Origin: an uncultured Lachnospiraceae bacterium
GTDB lineage: Bacteria; Bacillota; Clostridia; Lachnospirales; Lachnospiraceae
NCBI GenBank assembly: GCA_910579935.1
Contig: CAJTVQ010000026.1
Location: 1-57,065 of the forward strand
Length of the DNA stretch: 57,065 nt
Reading direction: 5' to 3'
Part shown: positions 41,372 to 51,218 of the stretch, in pieces
Layout of the letters: each line of letters opens with the position of its first letter
Numbering within the stretch: the first letter of the stretch is position 1
The notes under the pieces: generated by a model
Told to the model about the DNA's origin: nothing
The model's input: only the letters and a program-made list of their open reading frames with translations
Database searches by the model: none
Program-made: the position numbers and the translations under genes

Positions 41372-43597
41372 TTAATTCTTTGGTATCTGATTCAATGCTG
41401 CGTTGAGCTGCTGAAGCTTTTCCGGCTCCAGTTCCATTCCGCCCTGCTGTAATAGTTTCTTTAACGGCTGTCTGGCTACCATCTTCAGCATTGTCTCCGG
41501 TATTTCTACGCCTTCGCCCATTCCTCCTGCTGTCTTTCCTGTCATCTGGCTCATCATGCCCGCAAGCAGTGCTGCGCCCTGCTCGGTCGCCTGAATCTCC
41601 GCCATCGTGCTGTTAATGGAAAGATATCCTTCTCTCTCCTCCCCGTTGTCCTCGGGCACGTCAAACCAGTTGCGCACCTTGTCAAGCGACATAAAATACG
41701 AAGGGTTCGGCGCATCCACTTTTGCAATCTCCATGCTGTCCTCAAAGGCAGTATCCTCACAGCTGCCCACCGCTTTGATCCTGTGCGCACCAACAATCGG
41801 CACCTGGAACCTGAATACATGCTGCCCCTCCTGCTCCGCAAAGAATTTGTCATCCACATACAGAGCAATCTTTTCCAGATTGGAGTATACCTTGATCTCC
41901 GTCATATCCTCCACCCTGTCATGGTACCGTCTACCACAGAGATAGACAAACTTCTCCGCGCTCCACCATGCCTTATATATATAGAAAGCATCCTTCTTCT
42001 GTTTGCGGTCAAATGTGACAAGCCCCTTGTGGTTCCTGCCCGGATCGCCGGCCTCGTCCCTTCCTGCGGCTGCAAACTCAAACATATTCCACACATATGT
42101 CCCCCACAGGTACGGTCTTGTTGCAAACATTTCCAGCATATGCTCATGATAAACCGCCTGATAGCTCTCCGTGTAGTCGCCTTTTTCCGGTTTTGGCGAC
42201 TGCAGCGTGATGACGGAATCCGCCCCGTACTCGGTTAATCCGATTGCTGTATCCGGATATTTCTGGTGAAAATCATCAAAAAACGCGTCATTGTCCTCCA
42301 TCTCCCCGACATACCAACCATAATACAGGTTATAGCCGCGGATATCCGGGAGCGAAACCAGCGGGCTGTCTGTCTCAAGAAGAAACAGGTTTGCCATCGT
42401 GGAAACCCTCGTCCTGTCCATTTCATGAACCAAATCATTCAGAATCTTGTGGTTTTCTATTAAATCCTCCGTCACGCCCTGGAGTGAAATCTCATTTGAG
42501 AGCGCCCAGCATACAATCGATGCATGGTTGTAGTTCTGCGTGATTAACTCCTTCATCTGCTGAATCGTGTTCTCCCTGCCGGTATCCATATGGATTGTGA
42601 TATATGGAATCTCCGCCCATGCAACGATTCCCTTCTCATCGCACAAATCATAAAAATACTGGTCATGCTGGTAGTGTGCCAAACGTATGGAATTGGCACC
42701 CATGGAGAGAATCAGCTCCATGTCCTCCTCATGCATTTCGCGCGTGAGCGCATTTCCCACGCCAAGCCTGTCCTGATGGCGTGAAACGCCATGCAGCGGA
42801 TATCGCCTTCCATTCAGGAAAAAGCCCTCCTTCGCATCAAAACGAAATTCTCTGCACCCGAAGCGATCCGTGACCGCGTCCACCGCCTCGCCGCCGCGGT
42901 ACAGCACTGCCGTCACCTCATACAAATACGGGTCGTCCACGCCGTCCCACCGATGCACATTCGCTATATCAATGCTGCCTTTTCCATATGTTTTCCCGTC
43001 AGCAGTTTCCAGTGCAAGCTCTGTCTCCCCGACTCCCGCGATGGAGACAACAATCTTCTCGGCCTCCCCCACAGAATATGTGTCGAAGCTGACCACCGCG
43101 CTTTCCCCGTTTACCTCTGGTGTGATCCGGAATCCGCTTCCGCCATAATAATCCAGATCAAAATGCGACTGGTCTGCAATAATCATATAGACATCACGAT
43201 AAATGCCGCCATAGAACGTAAAGTCCGCTCTCTGCGGATAAACTTTTGTATTCGGCGCATTGTCCACCAGAACTTCCAGCGTGTTGTCCGCTTCCATTGC
43301 GTCCGTAATATTAACCCGGAAAGTGGAGTACCCTCCATCATGATGCGCAAGCTCTTTCCCGTTCATACGGACATCTGCCGAAGAATTGACGCCGCGGAAC
43401 TCAATATAAACCTGCTGTCCCGACGCCAGTTCCGGCTTCTTCAGATGCTTGCGGTAAGTGCAGACGCCGCGGAAGTACAGTTCCGGTCCTGTCTGCCCGT
43501 CCTCTGCGTTCCATGTGTGCGGAAGACTGATATCTGTTGTCTTCCCCTGTTTCTCGAACTCCCATTGTTCGTTTATCTTATTAACAATTCTCGCCAT
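41372..43597 (-). CDS. GH2 beta-galactosidase-like glycosidase
   Basis: I start this 741-residue enzyme at ATG 43597 (MARIVNKIN) because AAAGGAG lies 8 nt upstream. The sugar-binding jelly roll (ISLPHTWNAEDGQ, YIEFRGVNSSADVRMNGKEL) and Ig-like domain are followed by the TIM barrel. The acid/base Glu is in VCWALSNEIS and the nucleophile Glu in IGLTEYGADS. An extra C-terminal part of about 100 residues includes GAALLAGMMSQMTGKTAGGMG. GH2 enzymes cleave beta-galactosides, glucuronides or mannosides; specificity is not clear. No signal peptide. Confidence 0.93.
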   Translation of the reverse strand: MARIVNKINEQWEFEKQGKTTDISLPHTWNAEDGQTGPELYFRGVCTYRKHLKKPELASGQQVYIEFRGVNSSADVRMNGKELAHHDGGYSTFRVNITDAMEADNTLEVLVDNAPNTKVYPQRADFTFYGGIYRDVYMIIADQSHFDLDYYGGSGFRITPEVNGESAVVSFDTYSVGEAEKIVVSIAGVGETELALETADGKTYGKGSIDIANVHRWDGVDDPYLYEVTAVLYRGGEAVDAVTDRFGCREFRFDAKEGFFLNGRRYPLHGVSRHQDRLGVGNALTREMHEEDMELILSMGANSIRLAHYQHDQYFYDLCDEKGIVAWAEIPYITIHMDTGRENTIQQMKELITQNYNHASIVCWALSNEISLQGVTEDLIENHKILNDLVHEMDRTRVSTMANLFLLETDSPLVSLPDIRGYNLYYGWYVGEMEDNDAFFDDFHQKYPDTAIGLTEYGADSVITLQSPKPEKGDYTESYQAVYHEHMLEMFATRPYLWGTYVWNMFEFAAAGRDEAGDPGRNHKGLVTFDRKQKKDAFYIYKAWWSAEKFVYLCGRRYHDRVEDMTEIKVYSNLEKIALYVDDKFFAEQEGQHVFRFQVPIVGAHRIKAVGSCEDTAFEDSMEIAKVDAPNPSYFMSLDKVRNWFDVPEDNGEEREGYLSINSTMAEIQATEQGAALLAGMMSQMTGKTAGGMGEGVEIPETMLKMVARQPLKKLLQQGGMELEPEKLQQLNAALNQIPKN

Positions 43598-43655
43598 TTT
43601 CACTGCTCCTTTACCCTTTTATAATATCCCGCGCTGTATTTTCTACCATGCGCTG

Positions 43656-46202
43656 TCACGTCAGTTTTAACACAGTCTCCAACACTCTCTTCGCCGTCAC
43701 CTGCAGCTGTGCTTTGGTAATCGGATACGCATGCTCCGGATTGGACAGCGCATCCATCATATCATCCAGATCTGCCTGCATACCCGGCATGACAAGGTCA
43801 TTTCCTGCATGGATACAACCTGCGGACGAACCTGCCGGATGTTTACTTTCCCCTTTGTTTATGCCCAGCATGGTACTGCCAGCCGCATACCAGTCCGTCA
43901 TTACCATGCCCTCAAATCCCCATTCATTCCTTAGTACATGCGTCTGGAGATCCCTGCTGTTACAGGTATGTTCGCCATTCACCAAATTGTAAGAACTCAT
44001 AAGTGTATGGGGCTGTGCCTCCCGTACACAGATTTCAAATCCCCTTAAATAAATCTCCCGGATTGCCCTCTCGCTGGCAATACTGTTGGACGCCGTGCGG
44101 TTTGTCTCCTGATTATTCAGCGCAAAATGCTTCACCGTGACACCACAGCCCTTATGCGCCTGTACGCTTTTGGTCACTGCCGCCGCAAGAAGACCGCTCA
44201 CCAGCGGGTCTTCTGAATAATACTCAAAATTCCGTCCGCACAACGGGGAACGCTGTATGTTCATGGCTGGCGCAAGCCAAAGATGGATACCAAACTTTTC
44301 CATCTCATCCCCCACAATATCACCGCACATCCTGCACACTTCCTCACTGAAGGACTGTGCAAGCGCCGTTCCGATCGGAATGGCCGTACAGTACGTATAA
44401 TTGATCGGTGCGGCAAGTTCTTCCTCGCTCGGTCTGGGCGCCATCGCCGCCATCTGTCTGAGCTGCTCCGCGTCCATAAAGTCCGTAAACCCTGCAAGCG
44501 GGCTGTCAACGCCCTTTGCCTTTCCATCCACGACTTTATATTTTGTACAGAGTCTCAGCCCCGCGGGTCCGTCCGCCATCACAAGCGATGGCACGCCTAA
44601 ATCCTGTAACCGCTGGCTACTCTCACCAGCCGCACCTGCCACAGACTGCGCCGCTACGCCGACAATGGAACCCATCCCTGCATGATCCTCAAACAGACCG
44701 ATACTGAGGTATGCAAGCTGTTTTTCATTCAGTGAGCCCACAAATTCATCGATTGTACTTCTTCCGTTCTTTACATCCTCCCATGTACACGCATTTCCTG
44801 CCTGCTCACGGGGCATTTCATCATAAACCACAATCTCCTTTGGCATATCTTTCGCCCAAATCCGATGAACCGGTATGTCTGCCATACTTCTGTCTTTTAC
44901 AGTTTCAGATGTTGCGTCCGTCTCCGTTTCCGGAACAAAATCCTTGAAAGTACATCCCGGACAGATATTTTTCACTTTTTTTATTACCGCAGTTTCGTCC
45001 AGGACTACCATACAGCAGGGAACCGCATCTTCAGATGAATTTCCAACGCGTATTATATATTCTCCACCTTCTAATATGTAAGACGATAATTCTGTATCAT
45101 AGGACACCATATCCACTATATTAAATCCAAGCGTTACATTCGCACATTCTCCCGGGCGCAGTTCCTCCGTTTTGCTAAAGGCGGCAAGCTCCTGATAGGG
45201 CTTATCCAGCTTCCCTGCCGGTGCGGAGTAATATACCTGTACCGTTTCTTTTCCGGCAAATGTCCCTGTGTTTCTGACCTCCACCGTCACGGTAATTTTT
45301 CCCGTTTCCACGGCAGTATCCTTTACTGTCATCTCAAACTTCGTGTAGGACAGCCCATAGCCAAACGGAAAATCTGGCTTTTCATGAACTGTGTCAAAAT
45401 AGCGGTATCCCACATAAATGCCCTCTGTGTAAAGTGTGTCATCCATGTCGCCGAATCCTTTCGTGGACGCATATTTCCCGATCGGTGCCCATGTCATGGC
45501 AAGTTTGCCGGAAGGATAACTCTTTCCAAGCAGCAAGTCTGCAAGGACATCCCCCGTCGGTGTTCCAAGCTGCCCTAGCAGAAGGATATTTTTCACATCC
45601 TTCACAGGTTCCAGATCCACCATGCCGCCCACATTGAGCACAAGGACAAACTTTTCATATTTTTTATTCAATGCCAGGACATCCCGGATTTCTGTCTCTG
45701 ACAGGCTGATATCACCCGCCACCATGGCACGATCAGCACCTTCCCCGGAGATTCTGGCAAGCGCATATACCGCCATCTCACCTCCGGCGTCCAGTGCAAA
45801 CTCATACCCCGGTTCCGGCATAACCTTCCCCATGCAGTACATCACAGGATTCACTCCGAGCTGCCCTGCCTCTTCCTTTACCTGTCTCACAAATTCTGCG
45901 CGCCTGCTGGCAAGAAGCGCATCATAGTCATCCAGCCATTTTTTCGTCGTAATCTTAAATCCTGCCTTTTGAAGCCCCTCCTCTATTGTCACAAAATGGC
46001 GCGCATTGACATCCCCTGAACCAGTTCCGCCCTTAATGGTCTTCCTTGCACCGCTCCCGTACAATGCCACCCGGCAGGGTGCGTCTAATGGCAGAGTGCC
46101 GTCTCTTTTCAGGAACAGCGTGCACTCCGGTGCAGCCTTCCTGACCGTATCAATATGCTCCTTCTCAAAGGGCTGCATTGTTTCGTCCGTGATTCTTACC
46201 AT
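43656..46202 (-). CDS. GH3 beta-glycosidase with inverted domain order
   Basis: I start this 848-residue enzyme at ATG 46202 with AAGGAG upstream. The alpha/beta sandwich normally found second comes first (YGSGARKTIKGGTGSGDVNA; GTPTGDVLADLLLGKSYPSGKL; FPFGYGLSYTKFEM), followed by an Fn3-like domain. The catalytic TIM barrel is at the C-terminus (VPSLVMADGPAGLRL, GCGVTVKHFALNNQETNR). The nucleophile is Asp770 in VMTDWYAAG. This reversed arrangement is known from some rumen Clostridia enzymes. No signal peptide. It probably removes beta-glucose or xylose. Confidence 0.93.
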   Translation of the reverse strand: MVRITDETMQPFEKEHIDTVRKAAPECTLFLKRDGTLPLDAPCRVALYGSGARKTIKGGTGSGDVNARHFVTIEEGLQKAGFKITTKKWLDDYDALLASRRAEFVRQVKEEAGQLGVNPVMYCMGKVMPEPGYEFALDAGGEMAVYALARISGEGADRAMVAGDISLSETEIRDVLALNKKYEKFVLVLNVGGMVDLEPVKDVKNILLLGQLGTPTGDVLADLLLGKSYPSGKLAMTWAPIGKYASTKGFGDMDDTLYTEGIYVGYRYFDTVHEKPDFPFGYGLSYTKFEMTVKDTAVETGKITVTVEVRNTGTFAGKETVQVYYSAPAGKLDKPYQELAAFSKTEELRPGECANVTLGFNIVDMVSYDTELSSYILEGGEYIIRVGNSSEDAVPCCMVVLDETAVIKKVKNICPGCTFKDFVPETETDATSETVKDRSMADIPVHRIWAKDMPKEIVVYDEMPREQAGNACTWEDVKNGRSTIDEFVGSLNEKQLAYLSIGLFEDHAGMGSIVGVAAQSVAGAAGESSQRLQDLGVPSLVMADGPAGLRLCTKYKVVDGKAKGVDSPLAGFTDFMDAEQLRQMAAMAPRPSEEELAAPINYTYCTAIPIGTALAQSFSEEVCRMCGDIVGDEMEKFGIHLWLAPAMNIQRSPLCGRNFEYYSEDPLVSGLLAAAVTKSVQAHKGCGVTVKHFALNNQETNRTASNSIASERAIREIYLRGFEICVREAQPHTLMSSYNLVNGEHTCNSRDLQTHVLRNEWGFEGMVMTDWYAAGSTMLGINKGESKHPAGSSAGCIHAGNDLVMPGMQADLDDMMDALSNPEHAYPITKAQLQVTAKRVLETVLKLT

Positions 46203-46250
46203 AATCCTGACTTCTCCTTTCTGAAAAATAAAAAACAACTCTCATAACTG

Positions 46251-46942
46251 TCAGTCTGCCATATCCGCCACATTTCTTCTGATTCCGTCATACTCTGCAA
46301 AACCAGCGCTCCTGGGTTCCCCTTTCTCATCCAGACTTCTGTCCAGGCAGACTTGGAACTGTTCATCCGACTGCAATGCGATACACAGGTTCATTCTGCC
46401 TGTATGTTCCCCCGTTACACGGATATCACTCTCAATCACTGTCTCTCCCGGCATAAACATATTTTCAGGAGCTTTTACCCTGATCCATCCGTTATAAAAT
46501 GTCCTGCCGTCCTCACTGTAATTTTCATACAGCGTCTCGTATGTATCGGCATCCGTGCAGGAATTGGTCACACTCCCGCCACCCATCCCTTTGATTTTCA
46601 AGGGTAGTCTGGGCTTTACCTGCTTTCCTGCACACGAGACAGGCATGGCATATACATATAGTCTCCCAGCAGTATCCTTTTGTTATCCGCATAGCACATC
46701 CAGCAGATACCGTTTGCACCTTTTTTCTCACGTATAATCCCGTCAAACAGCTCACAGACTTTTGTCCCGTCATCTTCCATCGTAAAGACCTGGTACCAGT
46801 CCCTGTCTTTCTCCCGCATCCTGACCGCGGCGCGCACCCTGCCGGCGTATGTATATGTTCCGTTTACGTCAGCGTCAATTCCCTCCGGCAATGGAATATC
46901 TGACACTTCGATACGCCCAAACTCCCTGCTCTCAATTATCAT
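46251..46942 (-). pseudogene. Frameshifted gene of unknown function in the glycoside island
   Basis: The start at ATG 46942 (AAAGGGGAG upstream) gives 108 residues (MIIESREFGRIEVSDIPLP...) that end at 46616. A second frame picks up at about 46646 (VSCAGKQVKPRLPLKIKG) and runs to 46251. Together they would make about 230 residues. The breakpoint is near 46620-46650 where one base seems lost or gained. The first part has a strand-rich pattern and FDGIIREKKGANGICWMCYADNKRIL. The family is not recognised. It lies between the transporter and GH3 in the same direction. Confidence 0.65.
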
Positions 46943-46968
46943 GGCCTTTTCTCCCCTTTCCTATTTGC

Positions 46969-48450
46969 CTATCTTTCTTTCAATGCGGCCGCTTTCTTAT
47001 CCGCTATGCGCTTCTGAACTTCCACCATCTCTTCCTTATCCAAAGAGCAGTACTTCATTGCGATCAGGGTGATCACCCATCCGATCAGCGGAAAACCATA
47101 CATCAGCGCCAGGGTCATCCAGAAAATGCCACCCGTCAGCGGATCCGTGGGCTGTGGCATGGTCTCTGTATAGCCAATCAGCGCCACCGCACTGGTCGCG
47201 ATCAGTGCGCTCACAGAAGATACCAGTTTGTCAATCAGACTGTAGACGCCGGATACCACTGCCGGAATGTATTTGTCTCCACGATCCAGCTCATAATCAA
47301 TAACATCCGCCATGAAAGCATTATTGCCGGTGGTCACACACATCTTCGTACCGTTCAGAGCCAGCGTCAGAATTACATAGATTACCATAAGCGGCTGGAC
47401 TGTTGAAATGCTGCGCGTACTTCCGCCAATATGTAAGAAAACAAAGAAAAGAATCATTGCGCAGGTCACATAAATACACATATAGGTCCATGTGATAATA
47501 GTCTTCTTATTGCCATGCTTCCCGGCATATTTTGCCCCCACTACGGCAAAAAGAATGGAAGGGATGATACTCACCGTGCTCAGAGTCGTGGAGATGGACA
47601 TATTGCCAATGACAATCCCTCCAAGCATCGTACTGATGATGGACTGGCTTGCCACCTGCTGTGCGATCTTGTCAGAAGCCCCAGATGCGATATAGCACTG
47701 TAAAGGACGGTTGTTCTTCAATACCTCCACCATGTCTTTGATCCTGAGCTTTTCCCTCTTTGCCGTCGTACCCACAAAATTCTCCGGCTTGTCGAACTCC
47801 GATATACCGATACACGTTGTCACAAGCCCAACAGCGGATACCGCGATGGTCGCCCAGCAGACAGCAGTCAGAAATTCCAGGTTGAAACCGCCGTATTTGG
47901 GCATCAGCGACACATAGTAAACCATATTCAGGGCAATCGGAACCACATAGTTAAAAATTGTGCTCCACACACCCACCATCGGCCGCTGTTTCGGATCGTT
48001 TGTCATCAGGGCAAACAACGTCTGTCCTGTTATATTATACAGCGTATAGCCGATAATATAAAGCATGTACAGCAGCACAAAGACGATAAATCCATGCCCT
48101 TTGCCAGCCGCCCAACTGTACATCAGCAGCGTTGCGAGAACCATCACAAGCCAGCCGCTGACAAGCAGGATTCGGACCTTGCCAAAGCGTGTATTTACCT
48201 TATCATAAATGAAAGCAAGCAATGGATCCGTGATCGCATCAAAAACGCGGGTGAACGTCAAAATCCCTCCTACGGCAACCGTCGCAATCCCAAAGCCAAT
48301 GTTGGCCGAGTAGTTTGCGAGCCCGATCAGACAGTAAAATCCCATACTGACCATGCCGCTGGAAGCGACCAGAATGATCTGCCACAATTTTGCGCGGCGG
48401 TACTCCACGCCGTCAATCTGGCTCTGTATAAGTTTTTCTTTTTTTCCCAT
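46969..48450 (-). CDS. GPH-family sugar:cation symporter
   Basis: This 493-residue protein has 12 predicted membrane helices. The GPH/MFS_2 hallmarks are GFGIATVAVGGILTFTRVFDAITDPLLAFIYDKVNTRFGKVR in helices 2-3 and YELDRGDKYIPAVVSGVYSLIDKL in the second half. Related proteins (XynB, UidB, MelB types) import oligosaccharides or glucuronides with Na+ or H+. It is the first gene of the island and the only transporter. AAGGAGGAAAC precedes ATG. It implies uptake of intact glycosides before cytosolic cleavage. Confidence 0.94.
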   Translation of the reverse strand: MGKKEKLIQSQIDGVEYRRAKLWQIILVASSGMVSMGFYCLIGLANYSANIGFGIATVAVGGILTFTRVFDAITDPLLAFIYDKVNTRFGKVRILLVSGWLVMVLATLLMYSWAAGKGHGFIVFVLLYMLYIIGYTLYNITGQTLFALMTNDPKQRPMVGVWSTIFNYVVPIALNMVYYVSLMPKYGGFNLEFLTAVCWATIAVSAVGLVTTCIGISEFDKPENFVGTTAKREKLRIKDMVEVLKNNRPLQCYIASGASDKIAQQVASQSIISTMLGGIVIGNMSISTTLSTVSIIPSILFAVVGAKYAGKHGNKKTIITWTYMCIYVTCAMILFFVFLHIGGSTRSISTVQPLMVIYVILTLALNGTKMCVTTGNNAFMADVIDYELDRGDKYIPAVVSGVYSLIDKLVSSVSALIATSAVALIGYTETMPQPTDPLTGGIFWMTLALMYGFPLIGWVITLIAMKYCSLDKEEMVEVQKRIADKKAAALKER

Positions 48451-48564
48451 TTAGTTTCCTCCTTTTTTGTACGTATAGACTCTCGGAATCTTGATGCCTT
48501 ATTCTATGCGGCATCCAAGACTCCATTTTTATAAATCCCCCCGCCTTTTTTCTAAAATCTATTG

Positions 48565-48955
48565 ACAAACCGCCTAAAAATGCGGCGTCTGCCGGGGACG
48601 GCACTCCGGTTTATACCGCCGCACAGGAACGTAAAAAACATACCTGCAGCTGCCTGGAAAACGGCATCCGCGACTGCAGATGCAACAGAGCCTACAGCCA
48701 GCCTGACTGTAATATCGGATGGGATTCCCACAGGGGAGTGTTTTTATTTCGGTTATGACCTGTATATGCTCACCGCATCCGATTCGGAAAATGACCTTCC
48801 TGTTTTCCCCTTCCTGGGCCCCGCTTCCAGTCATGATTCCATCGGTTTCCTTTATAACTGGTTCTCCAAAGCAGTCCCTGCCGGAAGCAAATGTCACAAA
48901 GCCGCTTTTAGATTCTGCACATGATGACTTACTATGAATACATGACCATTCTGTG
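48565..48955 (+). pseudogene. DDE transposase remnant with several frameshifts
   Basis: Plus-strand frames join as SAGDGTPVYTAAQERKKHTCSC, then NGIRDCRCNRAYSQPDCNIGWDS, FYFGYDLYMLTASDSENDLP, FLGPASSHDSIGFLYNWF and LPEANVTKPLLDSAHD. This is a familiar clostridial transposase with a Cys-rich segment followed by YFGYxLY and LLLDSAHD. At least three frame changes are needed. It sits between the transporter and a GH2 remnant. Confidence 0.75.
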
Positions 48956-49019
48956 CCCTTTTTCTCAAAATTTGTTCCAGCTGTTCTTCTATGGATAATA
49001 TTTGCTTTTCAATGTTCAG

Positions 49020-49535
49020 CTGTGCGCGCACTGCAATAAGCGCCTTTCCATAATAGATGGAATACATACCGGATAAAAAGCTGTCATCCGTATTTGAAAC
49101 GGACGACCCGAATCCTTGCAATGTGCCCACTCCTGACACTTCCACAGACACTTTCCGGTCTACGCTGGATTTCGTTATCCCATTCTCACCGGCCAGCCGC
49201 AGTTCGATAAAGCAAATTTCCTGTCCGTCAGCATACAGTGTCTTCTTATCCGCATGCAACATGATAGTCATTTTCCCAATCGCTGACTTTAGGGCTGAAC
49301 GGCCGGTTTCCTTTCCGGTTTCGTCTGCAGTTCCCAAATCGCCTTATTCCATCCCGCTTCCGCCTGCGGGTAACCACAGATATCAATCATGCCGCTGCCT
49401 GACAGGATCGGAAGTCCCGGATAAGCATTCTCTTTTGTCCTTTTATGAATATAGCGGATAGTTCCCAGCCCGGTTTCTCCCAAATAATCCCATCCGGTCC
49501 ACATGAAATCACCAATCAGGTTTGGGATCTTTTCT
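49020..49535 (-). pseudogene. GH2 glycosidase remnant
   Basis: From about 49535 the leftward frame reads IPNLIGDFMWTGWDYLGETG, then GSGMIDICGYPQAEAGWNKA. After a frame change and an internal deletion near 49310-49340 it goes on with ETGRSALKSA, the Ig-like DKKTLYADGQEICFIELRL and VSGVGTLQGFGSS. These are the C-terminal parts of a large GH2 enzyme, different from the intact one at 41372-43597. The N-terminal domains and active site are missing. The unexplained tail continues to about 48956. Confidence 0.8.
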
Positions 49536-49675
49536 GTTTAATCACATACATAAAACCGCTATTGCTAACTATATTATATTTTAAAATCGAAAAAACCGTT
49601 AGAAATATTTAATCACTTATAGAATTTTTTCATTTTGTTTAATATTTTTTCCGAATACAGTTAGAAAAAGCAAAG

Positions 49676-49703
49676 TTGAAAAAAGCAAAGAGTATGGTAT
49701 ACT
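49676..49703 (+). promoter_or_regulatory. Promoter of the AraC-type regulator
   Basis: TTGAAA (49676-49681), a 16-nt spacer and TATACT (49698-49703) with TG one base upstream of the -10 box. It lies about 75 nt before the regulator start. The 240-bp gap upstream is AT-rich and shows no gene. Confidence 0.7.
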
Positions 49704-49776
49704 GAAATTGAATATATGACAATAGAAAGTTAACTGTCCCTAATAACCTACAGCAATCTCACAGGGTAATAAAACG

Positions 49777-50970
49777 ATGGATTTAGAATTATTTAGAAAA
49801 CTTCTGCACAATCTCCTAAATGCAGGGGTCAAAATACATGACAATGATATCAGAACACTAGCCGCTTTTGAGGATACCTACTGTTTCCAGAAAGCGATGC
49901 AGCCGATGTTTACTGTTAATTCTCTCTCCTATTTACTGGATTCCATGAATGACACAACCTTCTATGAAATCGTGGACAAACTCGATGTATGCCTGTTTTT
50001 CTTTCAGTTTAAAAAGAGGATTTTCCTGATTGGACCTTATGTAAGGGCAGAGTATTCCGATGAAAAAATGCAAAATATCCTGATTGAAAACAAAATGCCT
50101 GCGTCTTATGCAACTTCCATCAAGTTATACTATACGGCCATGCCACTGCTTAGCACCTATCAAATCCAACGTACTGTCACTGCATGTATGGTATCCTTTG
50201 ATCCGCTTTTGCAGGAGTATACATACCGAAGACTTCTGGGATTTCAGGAAGAACCGAAGGAACCGAAAACGTATCAGCAGGATTCCATTGACTACAGTGC
50301 AGTCTATCACCGCTACCATGTAGAAAACCGCCTTTTAAAACTAATTGAGAAAGGTGAGGTTGAAAGTATCATTCAGGCTTATGACGAGATGCAGGACGGA
50401 TCCTCTTCCCTTGCTGATCTGTTCCGCAGTCCAGTCTATCAAAGCCCCATTTCCATCCTGCGCGCACTGGCTCGAAAAGCAGCGGAGCAAAGCGGATTGT
50501 CCATCATCACGATTGACCAGATTACACAGAAATCTGTCCAGCGCCTCTCTGGTATTGACGACATTAACAAACAGGGACAATATTGTTATGAAATGTTAAT
50601 TGAACTGACAACTGCAGTACGTGACCACCTGATAAATACCAGTGGTTACTCTCCTGCAGTTGTTAAGGTTGTGGAATATCTTTCCCTGAATTATACACAG
50701 AATATTAATATGGACATATTGTGTCAGATATCAGACTATTCGTCCTCCCATCTTACCAAAATCTTTAAGCACGAAACCGGACGAACCATAACACAATACA
50801 TCGCGGACTTAAGATGCCGGCAGGCTGCCGAAATGCTTAGAGAAACAAACCTGCCTGTCCAGGAAATCAGCAGCTATGTCGGTTATACGGACAATAATTA
50901 TTTTGTGAAAGTATTCAAGAAGGTAATGGGGAATACGCCATCAGAATATAGGGCATCCACCGTTTTCTGA
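49777..50970 (+). CDS. AraC-family transcriptional regulator
   Basis: This 397-residue regulator has two C-terminal helix-turn-helix motifs: MDILCQISDYSSSHLTKIFKHETG and RQAAEMLRETNLPVQEISSYVGYTDNNYFVKVFKKVMGNTPSEYR. The N-terminal 280 residues form a ligand or sensing part without a cupin signature, with FQFKKRIFLIGPYVRAEY. It is divergent from the glycoside island and is the only regulator there, so it most likely switches the island on in response to a released sugar or the intact glycoside (inference). The gene is AT-rich compared with the enzymes. Confidence 0.9.
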   Translation: MDLELFRKLLHNLLNAGVKIHDNDIRTLAAFEDTYCFQKAMQPMFTVNSLSYLLDSMNDTTFYEIVDKLDVCLFFFQFKKRIFLIGPYVRAEYSDEKMQNILIENKMPASYATSIKLYYTAMPLLSTYQIQRTVTACMVSFDPLLQEYTYRRLLGFQEEPKEPKTYQQDSIDYSAVYHRYHVENRLLKLIEKGEVESIIQAYDEMQDGSSSLADLFRSPVYQSPISILRALARKAAEQSGLSIITIDQITQKSVQRLSGIDDINKQGQYCYEMLIELTTAVRDHLINTSGYSPAVVKVVEYLSLNYTQNINMDILCQISDYSSSHLTKIFKHETGRTITQYIADLRCRQAAEMLRETNLPVQEISSYVGYTDNNYFVKVFKKVMGNTPSEYRASTVF

Positions 50971-51145
50971 ATCTGTAACTTTAAACCACAATCTTACATC
51001 GAATAAGAATTTACACAAGTCTAATCGTTTATTCTGCATTTATACATTTCTACTATTTCTTTTTTAAATTGTGGTGGCATATAAGACCGCATTGAATATA
51101 ACGTTACTTTTGCCTCCAGATATTTTTAAAAGGTTACTACTATAA

Positions 51146-51171
51146 TCCAACTTAATTAAGGTTATGTTTCA
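51146..51171. repeat. Solo end of element B
   Basis: TCCAACTTAATTAAGGTTATGTTTCA differs by about three bases from the inner end of element B at 34458-34483. The rest of B is not present. Element A copy 2 starts 47 bp further on. Confidence 0.6.
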
Positions 51172-51218
51172 TGCTTGCTGTGTGGCTGACTGCTCGCGTT
51201 TTTTCGGGTGCGTGGCTT

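Noticed and set aside
48574..48897. 107-codon leftward frame
   Set aside because: It is the antisense of a frameshifted transposase, whose plus-strand reading has clear family motifs.
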